Origin: JAEULH01 sp963746275
Lineage (GTDB): Bacteria; Pseudomonadota; Alphaproteobacteria; Rhodospirillales; Defluviicoccaceae
Direction: 5' to 3'
Length of the DNA stretch: 64,000 nucleotides
Assembly: GCA_963746275.1 (NCBI GenBank)
Contig: CAVVAX010000008.1
Location: 1 to 64,000, forward strand
Part shown: piece by piece, positions 43,615 to 53,793 of the stretch
Layout of the letters: each line of letters begins with the position of its first letter
Position numbering within the stretch: position 1 is the first letter of the stretch
Program-made: the position numbers and the translations under genes
The notes under the pieces: generated by a model
Seen by the model: the letters and a program-made list of their open reading frames with translations, nothing else
What the model was told of the DNA's origin: nothing
Database searches by the model: none

Positions 43615-46612
43615 TCACCCGCCGCGCTCGCCCGCCGGCCCGGCTGCCGCCTCGCCGACGGCTTCGGTATCGCCGACAATCTGGCGAAACCGCGCCAGCA
43701 CGGCCGCCGCGGTCTTCTCCATGCGGCCCGTGAGCTGGGCCATGTCTGGTCCGGCGATGTCGCGAAAGGCCTGATGCAGGACCCTGGCCCCGTCCTCACT
43801 GTCGGCGGCGAGCGGGCCCGGGAACGCCAGGCGCAGCCGTGCTTGGATCTGCTGCCACAGCCCGAGCGCCTCGATCAACTCGTCGGCGGCGTCGGGCGCC
43901 AGCACACCGGCCGCGGCCAGCGCGTTCAAGGCATCCGCCGTGTTCGTCGCAAGCACCTGCGGCGCGTCATGGCCATGACGGAGCTGCAGGTACTGGGCGA
44001 TGAACTCGATGTCGACGAGGCCGCCGCGGAGGTCCTTCACGTCCCAGAGCGATCTCGCCCGGCGCTCGCGCTCGATGCGCGCGCGCATGTCGACCACGTC
44101 GGCGCGCAGCCGCTCCGGATCGCGCCGCCGGGTGAGCGCCGTGCGGATCGACCGGTCGATCTCGGCGGCCAGCGGCGGCGGCCCGGCGACGACGCGGGCG
44201 CGGGTGAGCGCCATCTGCTCCCAGGTCCACGAGTCCTCGCGGTGGTAGCGCTGGTAGGAGGCGAGGCTGGTGGCAATCGGCCCAGCCTTGCCCGAGGGGC
44301 GGAGCCGCATGTCGACCTCGTAGAGCCGGCCCTCCGCCGTCGGCGCGGTCAGCGCATTGATGAACCGCTGGCTGAGCCTCGCGAAGTACTGGCTGGCGGG
44401 CAGGGGCCTCGCCCCGTCGGAGGCGGCGTCCGAAGAGGGGGTCGAGTAGACGAAGATCAGGTCGAGGTCGGAGCCGACCGTCATCTCCCGGCTGCCGAGC
44501 TTACCCATGGCGACCACCGCCAGGTCGCAGCCAGCCACGCGGCCGTGGACCTTGGCGAACTCGGCCTCGACGCGGGGCAGCAGCGCCCGGACCGCCGCGT
44601 CGGCGACGTTGCTCCAGGCGATCTGCGCCTCGCTGGTGCCGATCAGCCGGTTCAGGCTCAGCATGCCGACCTGGAAGTTCCGCTCCGCCGCCCAGCGGCG
44701 GGAGGCGTCCAGCACCTCCTCCGGATCGCGCGCCCGCGACAGTGCCCCGTCGAGCTCGACCTGCAGGTCGGCCAAGGGCGGCGGTTCGCGGAAGAAGTCG
44801 GCGGCGAGCACGCTTTCCAGCACGGAGGGCCGGCGCGCCAGCGTCGTCGCCAGCCCCGGGGTAACGCCCATGACGTGGATGACGAGCTTCAGCAATTCCG
44901 GTTTGGCGTGGAACATCGAGAAGAGCTGCACTCCGGCGGGCAGGCTATTGAGAAACCGGTCGAAGGTGACGAACGCCGTATCCGGCTCCGGCGCATCGGC
45001 CATAGCCTTGAGCAGGAAGGGCATGAGCTCGGTCAAGAGCTCGCGTGCCCGGGGGCTCCGCATCGCCCGGCAGCGGCCGTGGTGCCAGCCGCGGACGGCG
45101 GCGTCGACCATCTCTGGCTTGACGAAGCCGAGCCGGGCCAGCGTCGCCAGCGTGTCGGGGTCGGGCTCGCCGCCGGTGAAGACCAGGTTGCCACCGAGCT
45201 CGGAGGCGGTGAGCGCCGGCGCATCCTCGAACAGCTCGCCGTAGTGCGCCTCGACCCGGTGGAGGTGATGCAGCAGGGCAGCCGAAAATGCCTCGGTGTC
45301 GGCGAAGCCGAGGAAGACGGCGACATGGGCCAAGGCCGCCCGGTCGTCCGGCAGGACGTGGGTCTGCTCGTCGTTGATCATCTGCAGGCGGTGCTCGACC
45401 CGGCGAAGGAACTCGTACGCCAAGATCAGCTCGCGCGCCGCGGCCTCGGCGAGCTTGCCGGCGGCGACCAGGGCCATCAGCGCCGCGCACGTTCCGGTCA
45501 GCCGCAGCGCCGGCAGCCGCCCGCCCCAGATGAGTTGCTGGGTCTGGATGAAGAACTCGATCTCGCGGATGCCGCCGCGGCCGAGCTTGATGTTGTGCCC
45601 GCCGACCGCGATCCTGTTGCCGCCGCGATGGGCATGGATCTGCCGTTTGATCGAATGGATGTCGCGGATGGCGGCGAAATCCAGGTTCTTGCGCCAAATG
45701 AACGGGCGGAGCTGATCGACGAAGCGCGTGCCGGCGGCGAGATCGCCGGCGACGGGGCGGGCCTTGATCATGGCGGCCCGCTCCCAGTTCTGCCCCAGCG
45801 TCTCGTAGTAGATCTCCGCCGCCAGGACCGACATCGCCGGCGGCGTCGAGCCGGGGTCCGGACGGAGCCTGAGGTCGGTGCGGAAGACATACCCGTCGGC
45901 GGTGCGCTGGGCCATGATCCGAACCAGCCCGCGCGCCAGCCGGACGAACCGGTTCTGCAGGTCGGAGCGGCGGTCCTGCGGCCAGCACTCGGGGTCGTAG
46001 AAGACGATCAGGTCGATGTCACTGGAGTAGTTGAGCTCGCCGGCGCCGAGCTTGCCCATGCCGAGCACGATCAGCCCCGAGCCCGTCTCCGGCGCCTCCG
46101 GATCCTGAGGCTGCATCTCGAGATGATGCGCGAGCTCGGTCAGGAGAAAGGCGCAGGCGCAGCCTAGCGCCTCCTCGGCGAAGCGGGAGAGAGTGGCGGT
46201 GACCTCGGCCAGAGGCCAAACACCGGCGACGTCGGCCACGGCCGTCGCCAGCGCGACCCGTCTCTTGGCGAGGCGCAGCGGCCGGGAGGGATCCTCGCCG
46301 CTCGCGGCGGTGCGTCTCGATGGCGGCCAGATCCTGCCACAGGGCGGCCTTCGCCGGCTCCGGCCCATCCTCGATCAGCTCGGACAGCAGCCTCGGCTCG
46401 CGCTCGGCAAGGAAGGTCAGATAGGGGCTGTTGCCGAAGATCGAATCGACCAGGCGGCGGCCGGCCGGCTCACGAAGCTGCGTCTCGATCCTCTGGGCTA
46501 ACGCCGGGTCGCGGGCGGCGGCCGCTTGCCAGCGCTCCAGCCCCACCCGCGCCCGGCCGTGATCCGCCGGTCGCGGGAGCTCGTCTTCTCTGGCCGTAAG
46601 CCAATTAGCCAT
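43615..46612 (-). CDS. glnE: Glutamine synthetase adenylyltransferase/deadenylylase, one indel
   Basis: About 995 residues. It attaches AMP to glutamine synthetase when nitrogen is plentiful and removes it when scarce, under PII control. Two nucleotidyltransferase domains show GMGKLGAGELNYSSDIDLIV (N-terminal, removal) and AMGKLGSREMTVGSDLDLIF (C-terminal, addition), each with the paired Asp. The start frame (MANWLTAREDELPRPADHGR, NSPYLTFLAEREPRLL, then LAAIETHR) runs to about 46315, where one base shifts the frame into the rest. Since glnE is normally intact, an error is likely. The 5' end lies close to the divergent YhdP/AsmA-type gene. Confidence 0.92.
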
Positions 46613-46696
46613 GTTCAACATTCCGGCTTTGCCGCAGAATGCGCAGCGCTTGCGCCGCCGTTCCGCTCCGCTCCGCGCCTCAGAGCCGCCTCTTCC

Positions 46697-49600
46697 TTGC
46701 TCAAACGCTCGCTTCATCACCTGTTTTACCTGCTCTCGGGGCTGGTTGTCGCCGCCGTGATCATCGGCGCGCTTACCGCGTGGCGCCTGAGCAAGGGGCC
46801 GCTGTCGCTCGGCTGGGCGGTGCCGACGCTGGAGCACGTGGTCAACCGGGCGAGCAGCCCGTTCCGCCTGGCCATCGGCGACGTCATCCTCACCTGGCAA
46901 GGCTGGGAGAGCGGCCTCGACGTCCGCTTCCTGGATGTGGACGTGCGCGCCGAGGATGCCCGGCCCATCGCCCGGGTTCCCGAGCTGTCGGTGGAGCTCA
47001 GCACCGAGGCGTTGCGGTCGTTCCGCTTGGCGCCGACCGAGATCCACCTCTACGGCCCGCGGGTGCGCCTCGTCCGGCGTGAGGACGGGACGCTGGAGGT
47101 GGCCCTGGCCGAGACGGAAGGCACCGGCACGCCCTTTCGCGAGGTGCTGCAGAAGGCGCTGGACAGCCCGCGCGACCCCGCCGATCCGCTGAGTTTCCTG
47201 CAGATCGTGACCATCAGCGACGGCCGCTTCGTCTACCGCGACCGCCAGCTCGGCGCGACCTGGCGCGGCCGGCTGGAGCAGGCGCGGCTCGTTCGCGGTG
47301 ACGACAGCATGATCCTGAGCGCCCGACTGGCGCTGCTCACCGGGTCTGAGGTGGCCGGAGCCACGATCGACGGCGCGTTCACCGGCTCGTCGGGGATCAT
47401 GCAGGTCCGCACCGTCTTTTCCGGGCTGAGGCCGGCTTCGCTGGCCGCCGTCAACCCCGCGCTCGGCCTGCTCCTTGCGGTGGATCTGCCGCTGAGTGGC
47501 GCCGCGTCGTTCACCACCGGCGCGGACGGCGCCCTGGAGGCCGCGGACCTCGATGTCCAGGGCGGCGGCGGCCGCCTCTCGCTCACCTCCGAGATCGCCG
47601 CCATGCTCGACGAGGAGGGCGCGGTCCAGGATCTTGCGGTCGAAGAGCTGGCGTTGGCCGGCCGCTACGATCGCCGCGCCGGTATCGTCGACATCCGCTC
47701 CGCCGGCATCGACTTTGCGCCGGGAACCAGCGTCCGGCTGCCGAAGCCCAGGGAGCAGGCCTTCCCCATATCCTCCATCGCCGGTCAGGCGGCGTACGAT
47801 ATCGGCGCAGATGCGCTGTCGCTGTCGACGCTGGATCTCGATCTCGGCGGGCCGAAGCTCAGCGTCGAGGGGCAGGCCACGGGGCTGTCGCGGGCGGATC
47901 GCGCCGGCGAGGCGACCATCTTCTTCAGCCGAGTCCAGGTCGACGAGCTTGCGACCTACTGGCCGAGCTTCGTCGCGCCGGGCGGCCGCAAGTGGGTTCT
48001 CGGCCACCTGTCGCGCGGCAGCGCCCGCCAGGGCGAGGTCCGCCTGGCCTTCGGCCCGACGGAGAAGGGGACGGACGTAACCCGCCTGAGCGGCAGCCTC
48101 GACGCTGCCGGGGTGAGCATCGACTACCGGCCGCCGGCGCCGCCGGTGCGCAATGCCGCAGCGTTGGTGGAGTTCGGCCTCGACAGTCTCACCGTCCGGA
48201 TCGCGGGTGGCGAAGCCGGCGGCCTGACGGTCACGGGAGGCACCGCCCGCATTCTCGATGCCCGCGCCAACCCGCCGCGCCTCGATCTCGATCTCGCAAT
48301 AGAGGGAACGGTGCCCGCGGCGCTTGCGTTCCTCGCCGCCGAACCCTTCGGCTACACCAGGAACCTCGGCTTCAGCCCTAGGGACGCGCAGGGCAACGTC
48401 GCGGCCGGGGTGAAGCTGAAGCTGCCGCTCACGGACGACCCGGACGTGGACGAGATCAAGCTCCAGGCCGGCGCCGACGTCAGCAACCTGTTCATCAGGG
48501 GCGCCTTCCTCGGCGGCGACGTGACCGGCGGGACGCTGCGGCTCGACGTCGACGAGAAGGGCATGACCATCAACGGCCCGGCCGCGTTCGAGGGCATCGA
48601 CTGCCGGCTGGCCTGGCGCGAGAACTTCGCTCCCGGCGCGCCCTTCGTGCGCAGTATCGAGGTCACCTTTGCATCGTTGCGGCTGCCGGCCCTGCGCCGG
48701 CTGAAGCCAGAGACCATCGCCACGATGGAGACGTGGGTCGACGGCCCTTTGGCCGGTTCGGCGTCCGTAATCTTCAAGAGCGAGCGCGACATCGCGTTCG
48801 ACGCGGACGTCGACGCCACCGACGCGGCCCTGAAGTTCCCGCCCATCGGCTGGTCGAAGGACCCCGACAGGCGCGGCTTCATCTTCGTCGCCGGCCGCCT
48901 GTCCGGCGAGCGGCTAGCCGAGATCAGCCGCGCCTCGATTTCGGCGCCGGGCCTGGAGGCGCTGGGTTCGGTGAACCTTGCGCCCGACGGCTCGCTGCAG
49001 CGTGTCATCGTCGACCGGCTGCTCAGCGGCCGGACCGACGCTTCGGCGATCGTGACCGCCATGCCACGGGCGGCGTGGGACATCTCCGTCGGCGGCAATG
49101 GCCTGGATCTGCATCCGCTCATGCAACTCGACCAGGGCGAGGCGGCCGGCGCGGCGATGGGCGGGGGGCGTGCCGGCGCCCTCGACAGCTTCACCTTCTC
49201 GGCCGACCTCGACCGCCTGTGGCTGGAGCCGGAGGCGCCGATCCGCGCGGTGAGCGCAACGGTCGTGCGCGAGGATGGCGTCTTCGAGTTGGCGCAGGTC
49301 GCGGGAAGCGTCGGCCGCGATCCCATCAGCGTTGAGATTGCACCGGCAGGTGCCGCCGCGCGGACGTTGCGCATCCGCGCCGAGGATGCCGGGGAGGCGC
49401 TGCGTGCGCTGGGCATCTTTCCCGACATCAACGGCGGCCGGCTGACAGTAAACGGCACGTTCGACGACACGCCGCAGGGCGGGGGCGCGCTGGAGGGGAC
49501 GGTGAAGGTCCGGGACTTCCGCCTGATCCGCGCTCCGATCATCGCCCAGATCCTGAACGTCATGGCTTTGACCGGGATCCTTGATGTGCTGCGCGGCGGT

Positions 49601-50011
49601 GGCATCAGCTTCACCGCGCTGGACGCGCCGTTCGCCCTTGGCAATGACGTCCTGCAGCTCAACGACGCGCGGATGCACGGCAACGCCATCGGGCTGACCG
49701 CGGCCGGGACCTATGACCTGAACCGGGACTTGCTCGATCTGCGCGGCACCCTGGTCCCGTTCTACGTGGTGAATTCGCTGCTCGGCAACCTGCCGCTGAT
49801 CGGCGGGCTGTTCAGCGGCGGCGAGCGCGGCGGCGGCCTGTTCGCGGCGAGCTTCGCCGTCCGGGGGACGATGACCAACCCGGACATCTCGGTCAACCCG
49901 ATCAGCGTGCTGGCGCCCGGTGTGCTGCGCAACCTGTTCCGGATCTTCGACACCTCGCCGGCGGACGAGGAACCAGCGGCTCCGCGCGCACGGGCGACCG
50001 CAAGGCCCTAG
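46697..50011 (+). CDS. YhdP/AsmA-like large envelope protein
   Basis: About 1104 residues. One N-terminal membrane helix (LFYLLSGLVVAAVIIGALTA) anchors a very long beta-rich periplasmic body: DUF3971-like segment (LATYWPSFVAPGGRKWVLGH, VSIDYRPPAPPV) and a C-terminal AsmA-like part (GTVKVRDFRLIRAPIIAQIL, LDLRGTLVPFYVVNSLLGNL, NPISVLAPGVLRNLF). Such proteins form bridge-like tubes that carry phospholipids to the outer membrane. The frame is intact for 3.3 kb. No ATG lies before the helix; I give TTG 46697, while an upstream TTG at 46526 would overlap glnE. Divergent from glnE. Confidence 0.85.
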   Translation: MLKRSLHHLFYLLSGLVVAAVIIGALTAWRLSKGPLSLGWAVPTLEHVVNRASSPFRLAIGDVILTWQGWESGLDVRFLDVDVRAEDARPIARVPELSVELSTEALRSFRLAPTEIHLYGPRVRLVRREDGTLEVALAETEGTGTPFREVLQKALDSPRDPADPLSFLQIVTISDGRFVYRDRQLGATWRGRLEQARLVRGDDSMILSARLALLTGSEVAGATIDGAFTGSSGIMQVRTVFSGLRPASLAAVNPALGLLLAVDLPLSGAASFTTGADGALEAADLDVQGGGGRLSLTSEIAAMLDEEGAVQDLAVEELALAGRYDRRAGIVDIRSAGIDFAPGTSVRLPKPREQAFPISSIAGQAAYDIGADALSLSTLDLDLGGPKLSVEGQATGLSRADRAGEATIFFSRVQVDELATYWPSFVAPGGRKWVLGHLSRGSARQGEVRLAFGPTEKGTDVTRLSGSLDAAGVSIDYRPPAPPVRNAAALVEFGLDSLTVRIAGGEAGGLTVTGGTARILDARANPPRLDLDLAIEGTVPAALAFLAAEPFGYTRNLGFSPRDAQGNVAAGVKLKLPLTDDPDVDEIKLQAGADVSNLFIRGAFLGGDVTGGTLRLDVDEKGMTINGPAAFEGIDCRLAWRENFAPGAPFVRSIEVTFASLRLPALRRLKPETIATMETWVDGPLAGSASVIFKSERDIAFDADVDATDAALKFPPIGWSKDPDRRGFIFVAGRLSGERLAEISRASISAPGLEALGSVNLAPDGSLQRVIVDRLLSGRTDASAIVTAMPRAAWDISVGGNGLDLHPLMQLDQGEAAGAAMGGGRAGALDSFTFSADLDRLWLEPEAPIRAVSATVVREDGVFELAQVAGSVGRDPISVEIAPAGAAARTLRIRAEDAGEALRALGIFPDINGGRLTVNGTFDDTPQGGGALEGTVKVRDFRLIRAPIIAQILNVMALTGILDVLRGGGISFTALDAPFALGNDVLQLNDARMHGNAIGLTAAGTYDLNRDLLDLRGTLVPFYVVNSLLGNLPLIGGLFSGGERGGGLFAASFAVRGTMTNPDISVNPISVLAPGVLRNLFRIFDTSPADEEPAAPRARATARP

Positions 50012-50054
50012 GAAAAGTGCGGCCAGGTTGAACTGGACCCTTTAGAGGCGTCAA

Positions 50055-50150
50055 GGCCGTCCAATGGCCGTGCACAGCCGTGTAACGAGTACGGCCATCT
50101 ATGATGGACCCGCGGAACAAGTCCACGGGTGACGAATGCGGGTTCAGTGG
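50055..50150. repeat. Dispersed palindromic repeat copy
   Basis: AATGGCCGTGCACAGCCGTG then ACGAGTACGGCCATC, and GGACCCGCGGAACAAGTCCA then CGGGTGACGAA. Same family as at 14.7-15.0 and 28.5 kb. Lies between the YhdP/AsmA-type gene and the convergent hemerythrin gene; rest of the 260-base gap shows nothing. Confidence 0.65.
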
Positions 50151-50270
50151 GCCGCAAAACCAAGCTGAGGACGCCGCTCACGAATTCTGGTGCGTCAACT
50201 TCGCGCAAGTTGTTCTAGGCAGCACGGGCCCAAGCGGCACCGGACGGACGAGTTGGGGCAGGCGTCGGAC

Positions 50271-50691
50271 TCAGGCGGCGACGTGCGCGGCGAGCCGGCT
50301 GAAGTACGGCTTGAGCTTCATGTCCTCACCGAGCACGTGGTGGAGCAGCCAGCCGGAGACGAAGTCGTAGAACGTGTCCATGTCGAAGGCCTCCGGCTCG
50401 TCGAGGAAGGTCGCGCGATGCTCCTCCATCGCCGCCGCGATCCGGCGGTGGATCGCCCGGTGCGGCTCGATCTCGGGGTACCCGCTGCGCTCCATCAGCG
50501 CTTCCTCGCGGGCGAAGTGGGTGTGGGTGTAGTCGACCAGCTCCTTCAGCACCATGCCGAGGCCGCTGCGGTCGTCGCCGGCGATCATCGCGTAGTGCAG
50601 CGTGTTGAGCAGGCCCACGAGCGTCTTGTGGTCGGCGTCGATGGCGCGGAATGCCGAGCTTCATCGCCGGCTGCCAGCGAAGGACCGTCAC
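50271..50691 (-). CDS. Bacteriohemerythrin, one indel
   Basis: Restored length about 139 residues. The start frame reads MTVLRWQPAMKLGI; removing one T at about 50656 continues as AIDADHKTLVGLLNTLHYAM. Oxygen-binding diiron ligands follow: DADHKTL (His), YTHTHFAREEALM (His and Glu), HRAIHRRI (H-x3-H) and LLHHVLGEDMKL (His and Asp). Single-domain hemerythrins bind O2 for storage, delivery or sensing. No chemoreceptor is fused. It would be cytoplasmic. Confidence 0.85.
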
Positions 50692-50835
50692 CCTATCCTC
50701 CTGCGATCATTGATCGCCACGATTATAAAGTCCCACGCGTCCATGCTAGCCCAGCCACAGTGCGAATACAAAACCCGGTGGCTCCCGAGCCATGCGCCTC
50801 AGCGCATGGCTGCGGTGCAGCACTCGAAAGCCGGC

Positions 50836-52101
50836 TCAGCCGCCGAGGCGCACCAGGGCGTGGCGCTTTTTGCCCGCCGACAGCTTGACCACGCCGTCGG
50901 CGTCGAGGTCGGCCGCGGTGATCGTGCGCCTCTCGTCGGAGAACGGCGACGTTGTTGATGCGCGCGCCGCCGGCCTTGACCAGGCGCCTGACCTCGCTGT
51001 TGCTGGCGGCGAGACCAGCGCGGCAGAAGGCCTCCAGCGCCGGCAGCCCGGCGTCGAGCTCGGCTCGCGTCACCTCGACGCTTGGGAGGGCCTCGCCGGT
51101 GGCGACGCCGTCCGCGAGGACGTCGAATCGCGCGCGGTTGCGGCCGCCTGCGCCCGGGCAGCCTCGCCGTGGCAGAGCCGGGTCGCCTCGTCGGCGAGGA
51201 TCACCTTTGCCTCGTTGATGGCCACGCCCTCGCGGCCCTCGAGTTCGGCGATCACCGGCAGCGGCAGCTCGGTGAACAGGCGGAGGAACCGACCGACGTC
51301 GGCATCCTCAGTGTTGCGCCAGTACTGCCAGTAGTCGTAGGCCGACAGCATCTCCGCGTTCAGCCACACCGCTCCAGCGGCGGTCTTGCCCATCTTGGCC
51401 CCAGAGGCGGTGGTGAGCAGTGGCGTCGTCAGGCCGAAGACGCCGCGCCCGTCGACCCTGCGGGCCAACTCGACGCCGCCCACGATATTCCCCCACTGAT
51501 CCGAGCCGCCCATCTGCAGGCTGCATCCGTGCCGGCGGGCGAGTTCCAGGAAGTCGTAGGCCTGCAGGATCATGTAGTTGAATTCGAGGAAGCTCAGCGA
51601 CTGCTCGCGCTCCAGCCGCAGCTTCACCGAATCGAAGCTGAGCATCCGGTTGACCGAGAAGTGCCGGCCGTAGTCGCGCAGGAAGGCGATGTAGTTGAGC
51701 TGATCCAGCCAGTCGGCGTTGTCGACCATGAGCGCGTCGGCGGGCCCATCGCCGAAGCGCAGGAAGCGGGCGAAGACCTGGCGGATCCCGGCCATGTTGG
51801 CGGCAATCTCGGCCTCGCCGAGCAGCTTGCGGGCCTCGTCGCGCAGCGACGGATCGCCGATCTTGCTGGTGCCGCCGCCCATGAGCACGATGGGCTTGTG
51901 TCCGGCCTTCTGGAAGGCGCGCAGCAGCATGATCGAGACCAGGCTGCCGACGTGGAGGCTGGGGGCGGTGCAGTCGAAGCCGATGTAGCCGACGACGACG
52001 CCTTTGGCGCTGGCGGCGGCGAGCCCGTCGAGATCCGTGCACTGGTGCAGGTAGCCGCGCGCAACGACGGTCTGGACGAACTGGGAGGGCTGCGAGATCA
52101 T
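50836..52101 (-). CDS. tyrS: Tyrosyl-tRNA synthetase, two indels
   Basis: Class I synthetase. The HIGH-like motif is in GYIGFDCTAPSLHVGSLVSI and the KMSKS counterpart is ASGAKMGKTAAGAVWLNAEM, with LQAYDFLELARRHGCSLQMG and GSDQWGNIVGGVELA between, which bind tyrosine. The main frame covers residues 1-325. The C-terminal S4 RNA-binding domain continues in other frames: VLADGVATGEALPSVEVTRA, CRAGLAASNSEVRRLVKAGG, then SDERRTITAADLDADGVVKL and AGKKRHALVRLGG to the stop at 50836. Restored length about 420. An essential single-copy gene carrying two indels is strong evidence for sequence errors. Confidence 0.93.
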
Positions 52102-52254
52102 GGCGTGGACCGTCCAACCAGGGGGGAACCGAGCCGATGCCGGCATGGCAGCAGGGCATGCGCCCGCAGTCGCAAGATCAGGATGGTTGCGGTGACGGTT
52201 AACATGATCGCGCCGGGGCGACAACGCTCGGGCCAGCCGGGTTCGGCCGCACAC

Positions 52255-53415
52255 ATGGGATATGCTAGCGCGCCGCGTCCGGAGGCTCAGCACCGCTACA
52301 GCGCCATCGGGCTGATGAGCGGCACCTCGCTCGATGGCGTCGACGCCGCCCTGATCGCAACCGACGGCGAGCAGGAGGCGACGTACGAGGCGGCGATCAC
52401 GCTGCCTTACCCTGCCGAGTTTCGCGCCCGGCTGCGCCGGCTCCTGGGCCGCCGGCCGCAGCCCGATGACGCGGCTACCATCGCGGAGTTGACCGATCGG
52501 CACGGCGAAGCGGTTGAGACGCTGCTGCGCCAAGCCGGGCGTGTGGCCGGCGACATCGACGTCATTGGCTTTCACGGCCAAACCGTCCTGCACCGTCCGG
52601 ACGCGGGCGAGACGGTCCAGATCGGCGACGGCTCTCGGCTCGCCAGCGCGTGCGGGATTCCGGTGGTGGAGGAGTTCCGCGTCGCCGATGTTGCCGGGGG
52701 CGGGCAAGGGGCGCCCTTCGCGCCGCTCTACCATGCGGCGCTGGCGCGCGACCTCGACAAGCCGCTGGCCGTCGTCAACATCGGCGGCGTCGCCAACGTG
52801 ACCTGGATCGGCCGGGAGCGGCCGGACGAGGACGACGGCAAGCCGTCCATCCTCGCCTTCGACACCGGCCCCGGCAACGCCCTGATCGACGACTGGCTGG
52901 AGCGGGTGACGGGCATGGCCATGGACGAGGATGGTCGCGTCGCCGCCCGGGGGCGGGTCGATGCCGTTCTGCTCGCGGCGCTCCTGGCGCACCCCTACTT
53001 TCGGATACCGCCGCCCAAGTCGCTGGACCGCGGCGCGTTCGCCAGCGCGCTCGCCTCAGTCACACCGCTTTCGGCCGCCGACGGCGCTGCCACGCTCGCA
53101 GCCTTTACCGCCCGCGGCATCGCCGCCGCCCGTCTCTTCTTCCCGGAGGCGCCGAGGCGCTGGCTGGTCTGTGGCGGCGGCCGGCACAATCCCGTTCTGC
53201 TTGCGCGGCTCGCCGAAGCGGTGGCGGCGCCCGTCGCGGCGGTCGAGACCGTCGGCTGGCGCGGCGATTCGCTGGAAGCCGAGGCCTTCGCCTTCCTCGC
53301 CGTCCGCTCGCTGCGCGGCCTGCCGCTCAGCCTGCCGTCGACCACCGGCGTGGCCCGGCCCACCACGGGAGGGGTGCTGCGCCGGCCCGCGCCGGATCAC
53401 GCCGGCGGGCGATGA
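52255..53415 (+). CDS. anmK: Anhydro-N-acetylmuramic acid kinase
   Basis: 386 residues. It phosphorylates and opens 1,6-anhydroMurNAc to MurNAc-6-phosphate in cell-wall recycling. Signatures: AIGLMSGTSLDGVDAALI at the N-terminus, VIGFHGQTVLHRPDAGETVQ, FRVADVAGGGQGAPFAPLYH, VVNIGGVANVTWI and LAFDTGPGNALIDDWLERVT, WLVCGGGRHNP near the end. ATG at 52255 chosen; an earlier ATG at 52204 is less likely. Divergent from tyrS, the usual arrangement in alphaproteobacteria. gdx follows after 7 bases. Confidence 0.93.
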   Translation: MGYASAPRPEAQHRYSAIGLMSGTSLDGVDAALIATDGEQEATYEAAITLPYPAEFRARLRRLLGRRPQPDDAATIAELTDRHGEAVETLLRQAGRVAGDIDVIGFHGQTVLHRPDAGETVQIGDGSRLASACGIPVVEEFRVADVAGGGQGAPFAPLYHAALARDLDKPLAVVNIGGVANVTWIGRERPDEDDGKPSILAFDTGPGNALIDDWLERVTGMAMDEDGRVAARGRVDAVLLAALLAHPYFRIPPPKSLDRGAFASALASVTPLSAADGAATLAAFTARGIAAARLFFPEAPRRWLVCGGGRHNPVLLARLAEAVAAPVAAVETVGWRGDSLEAEAFAFLAVRSLRGLPLSLPSTTGVARPTTGGVLRRPAPDHAGGR

Positions 53416-53422
53416 CGCCGTC

Positions 53423-53743
53423 GTGGCTTGGCTCATCCTCTTCGCCGCCGGGCTGTTCGAGGTCGGTTGGGCCGTCGGGCTGAAGTACACCGAGGGCTTC
53501 ACCCGGCTGATCCCGACGCTGCTCACCGTTGCCTGCATGGGGATCAGCCTCGGCCTGCTCGGGCTCGCCCTGCGCACGCTGCCGCTCGGCACCGCCTATG
53601 CGGTCTGGACTGGCGTCGGCACCGTCGGCACCGCCATCGCCGGGATCATCCTCTTCGCCGAGCCGGCGGAGGCCCTGCGGCTAGCCTGCATTGGCCTGAT
53701 CGTCGCCGGCATCGTCGGACTGAAGCTGGTGACCCCGGGATAG
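53423..53743 (+). CDS. gdx: SMR-family guanidinium exporter (Gdx/SugE)
   Basis: 106 residues, four helices. The SugE/Gdx subgroup is marked by WAVGLKYTEGFTRLIPTLLT, LRTLPLGTAYAVWTGVGTVG and Glu13 in LFEVGWA, the proton/substrate carboxylate. Gdx proteins export guanidinium in exchange for protons. The start is GTG at 53423, eight bases after the anmK stop, so the genes are probably co-transcribed. No guanidine riboswitch is seen upstream. Confidence 0.88.
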   Translation: MAWLILFAAGLFEVGWAVGLKYTEGFTRLIPTLLTVACMGISLGLLGLALRTLPLGTAYAVWTGVGTVGTAIAGIILFAEPAEALRLACIGLIVAGIVGLKLVTPG

Positions 53744-53793
53744 CTATAGAAGGCAGTGGCACGGCCGCTTGCCGGTCCCGGCCGCGCTGGCCG

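Noticed and set aside
43555..46167. 870-residue plus-strand ORF
   Set aside because: Exact antisense of glnE. High GC gives long shadow frames; the composition is Arg/Gly/Ala rich with no domain.
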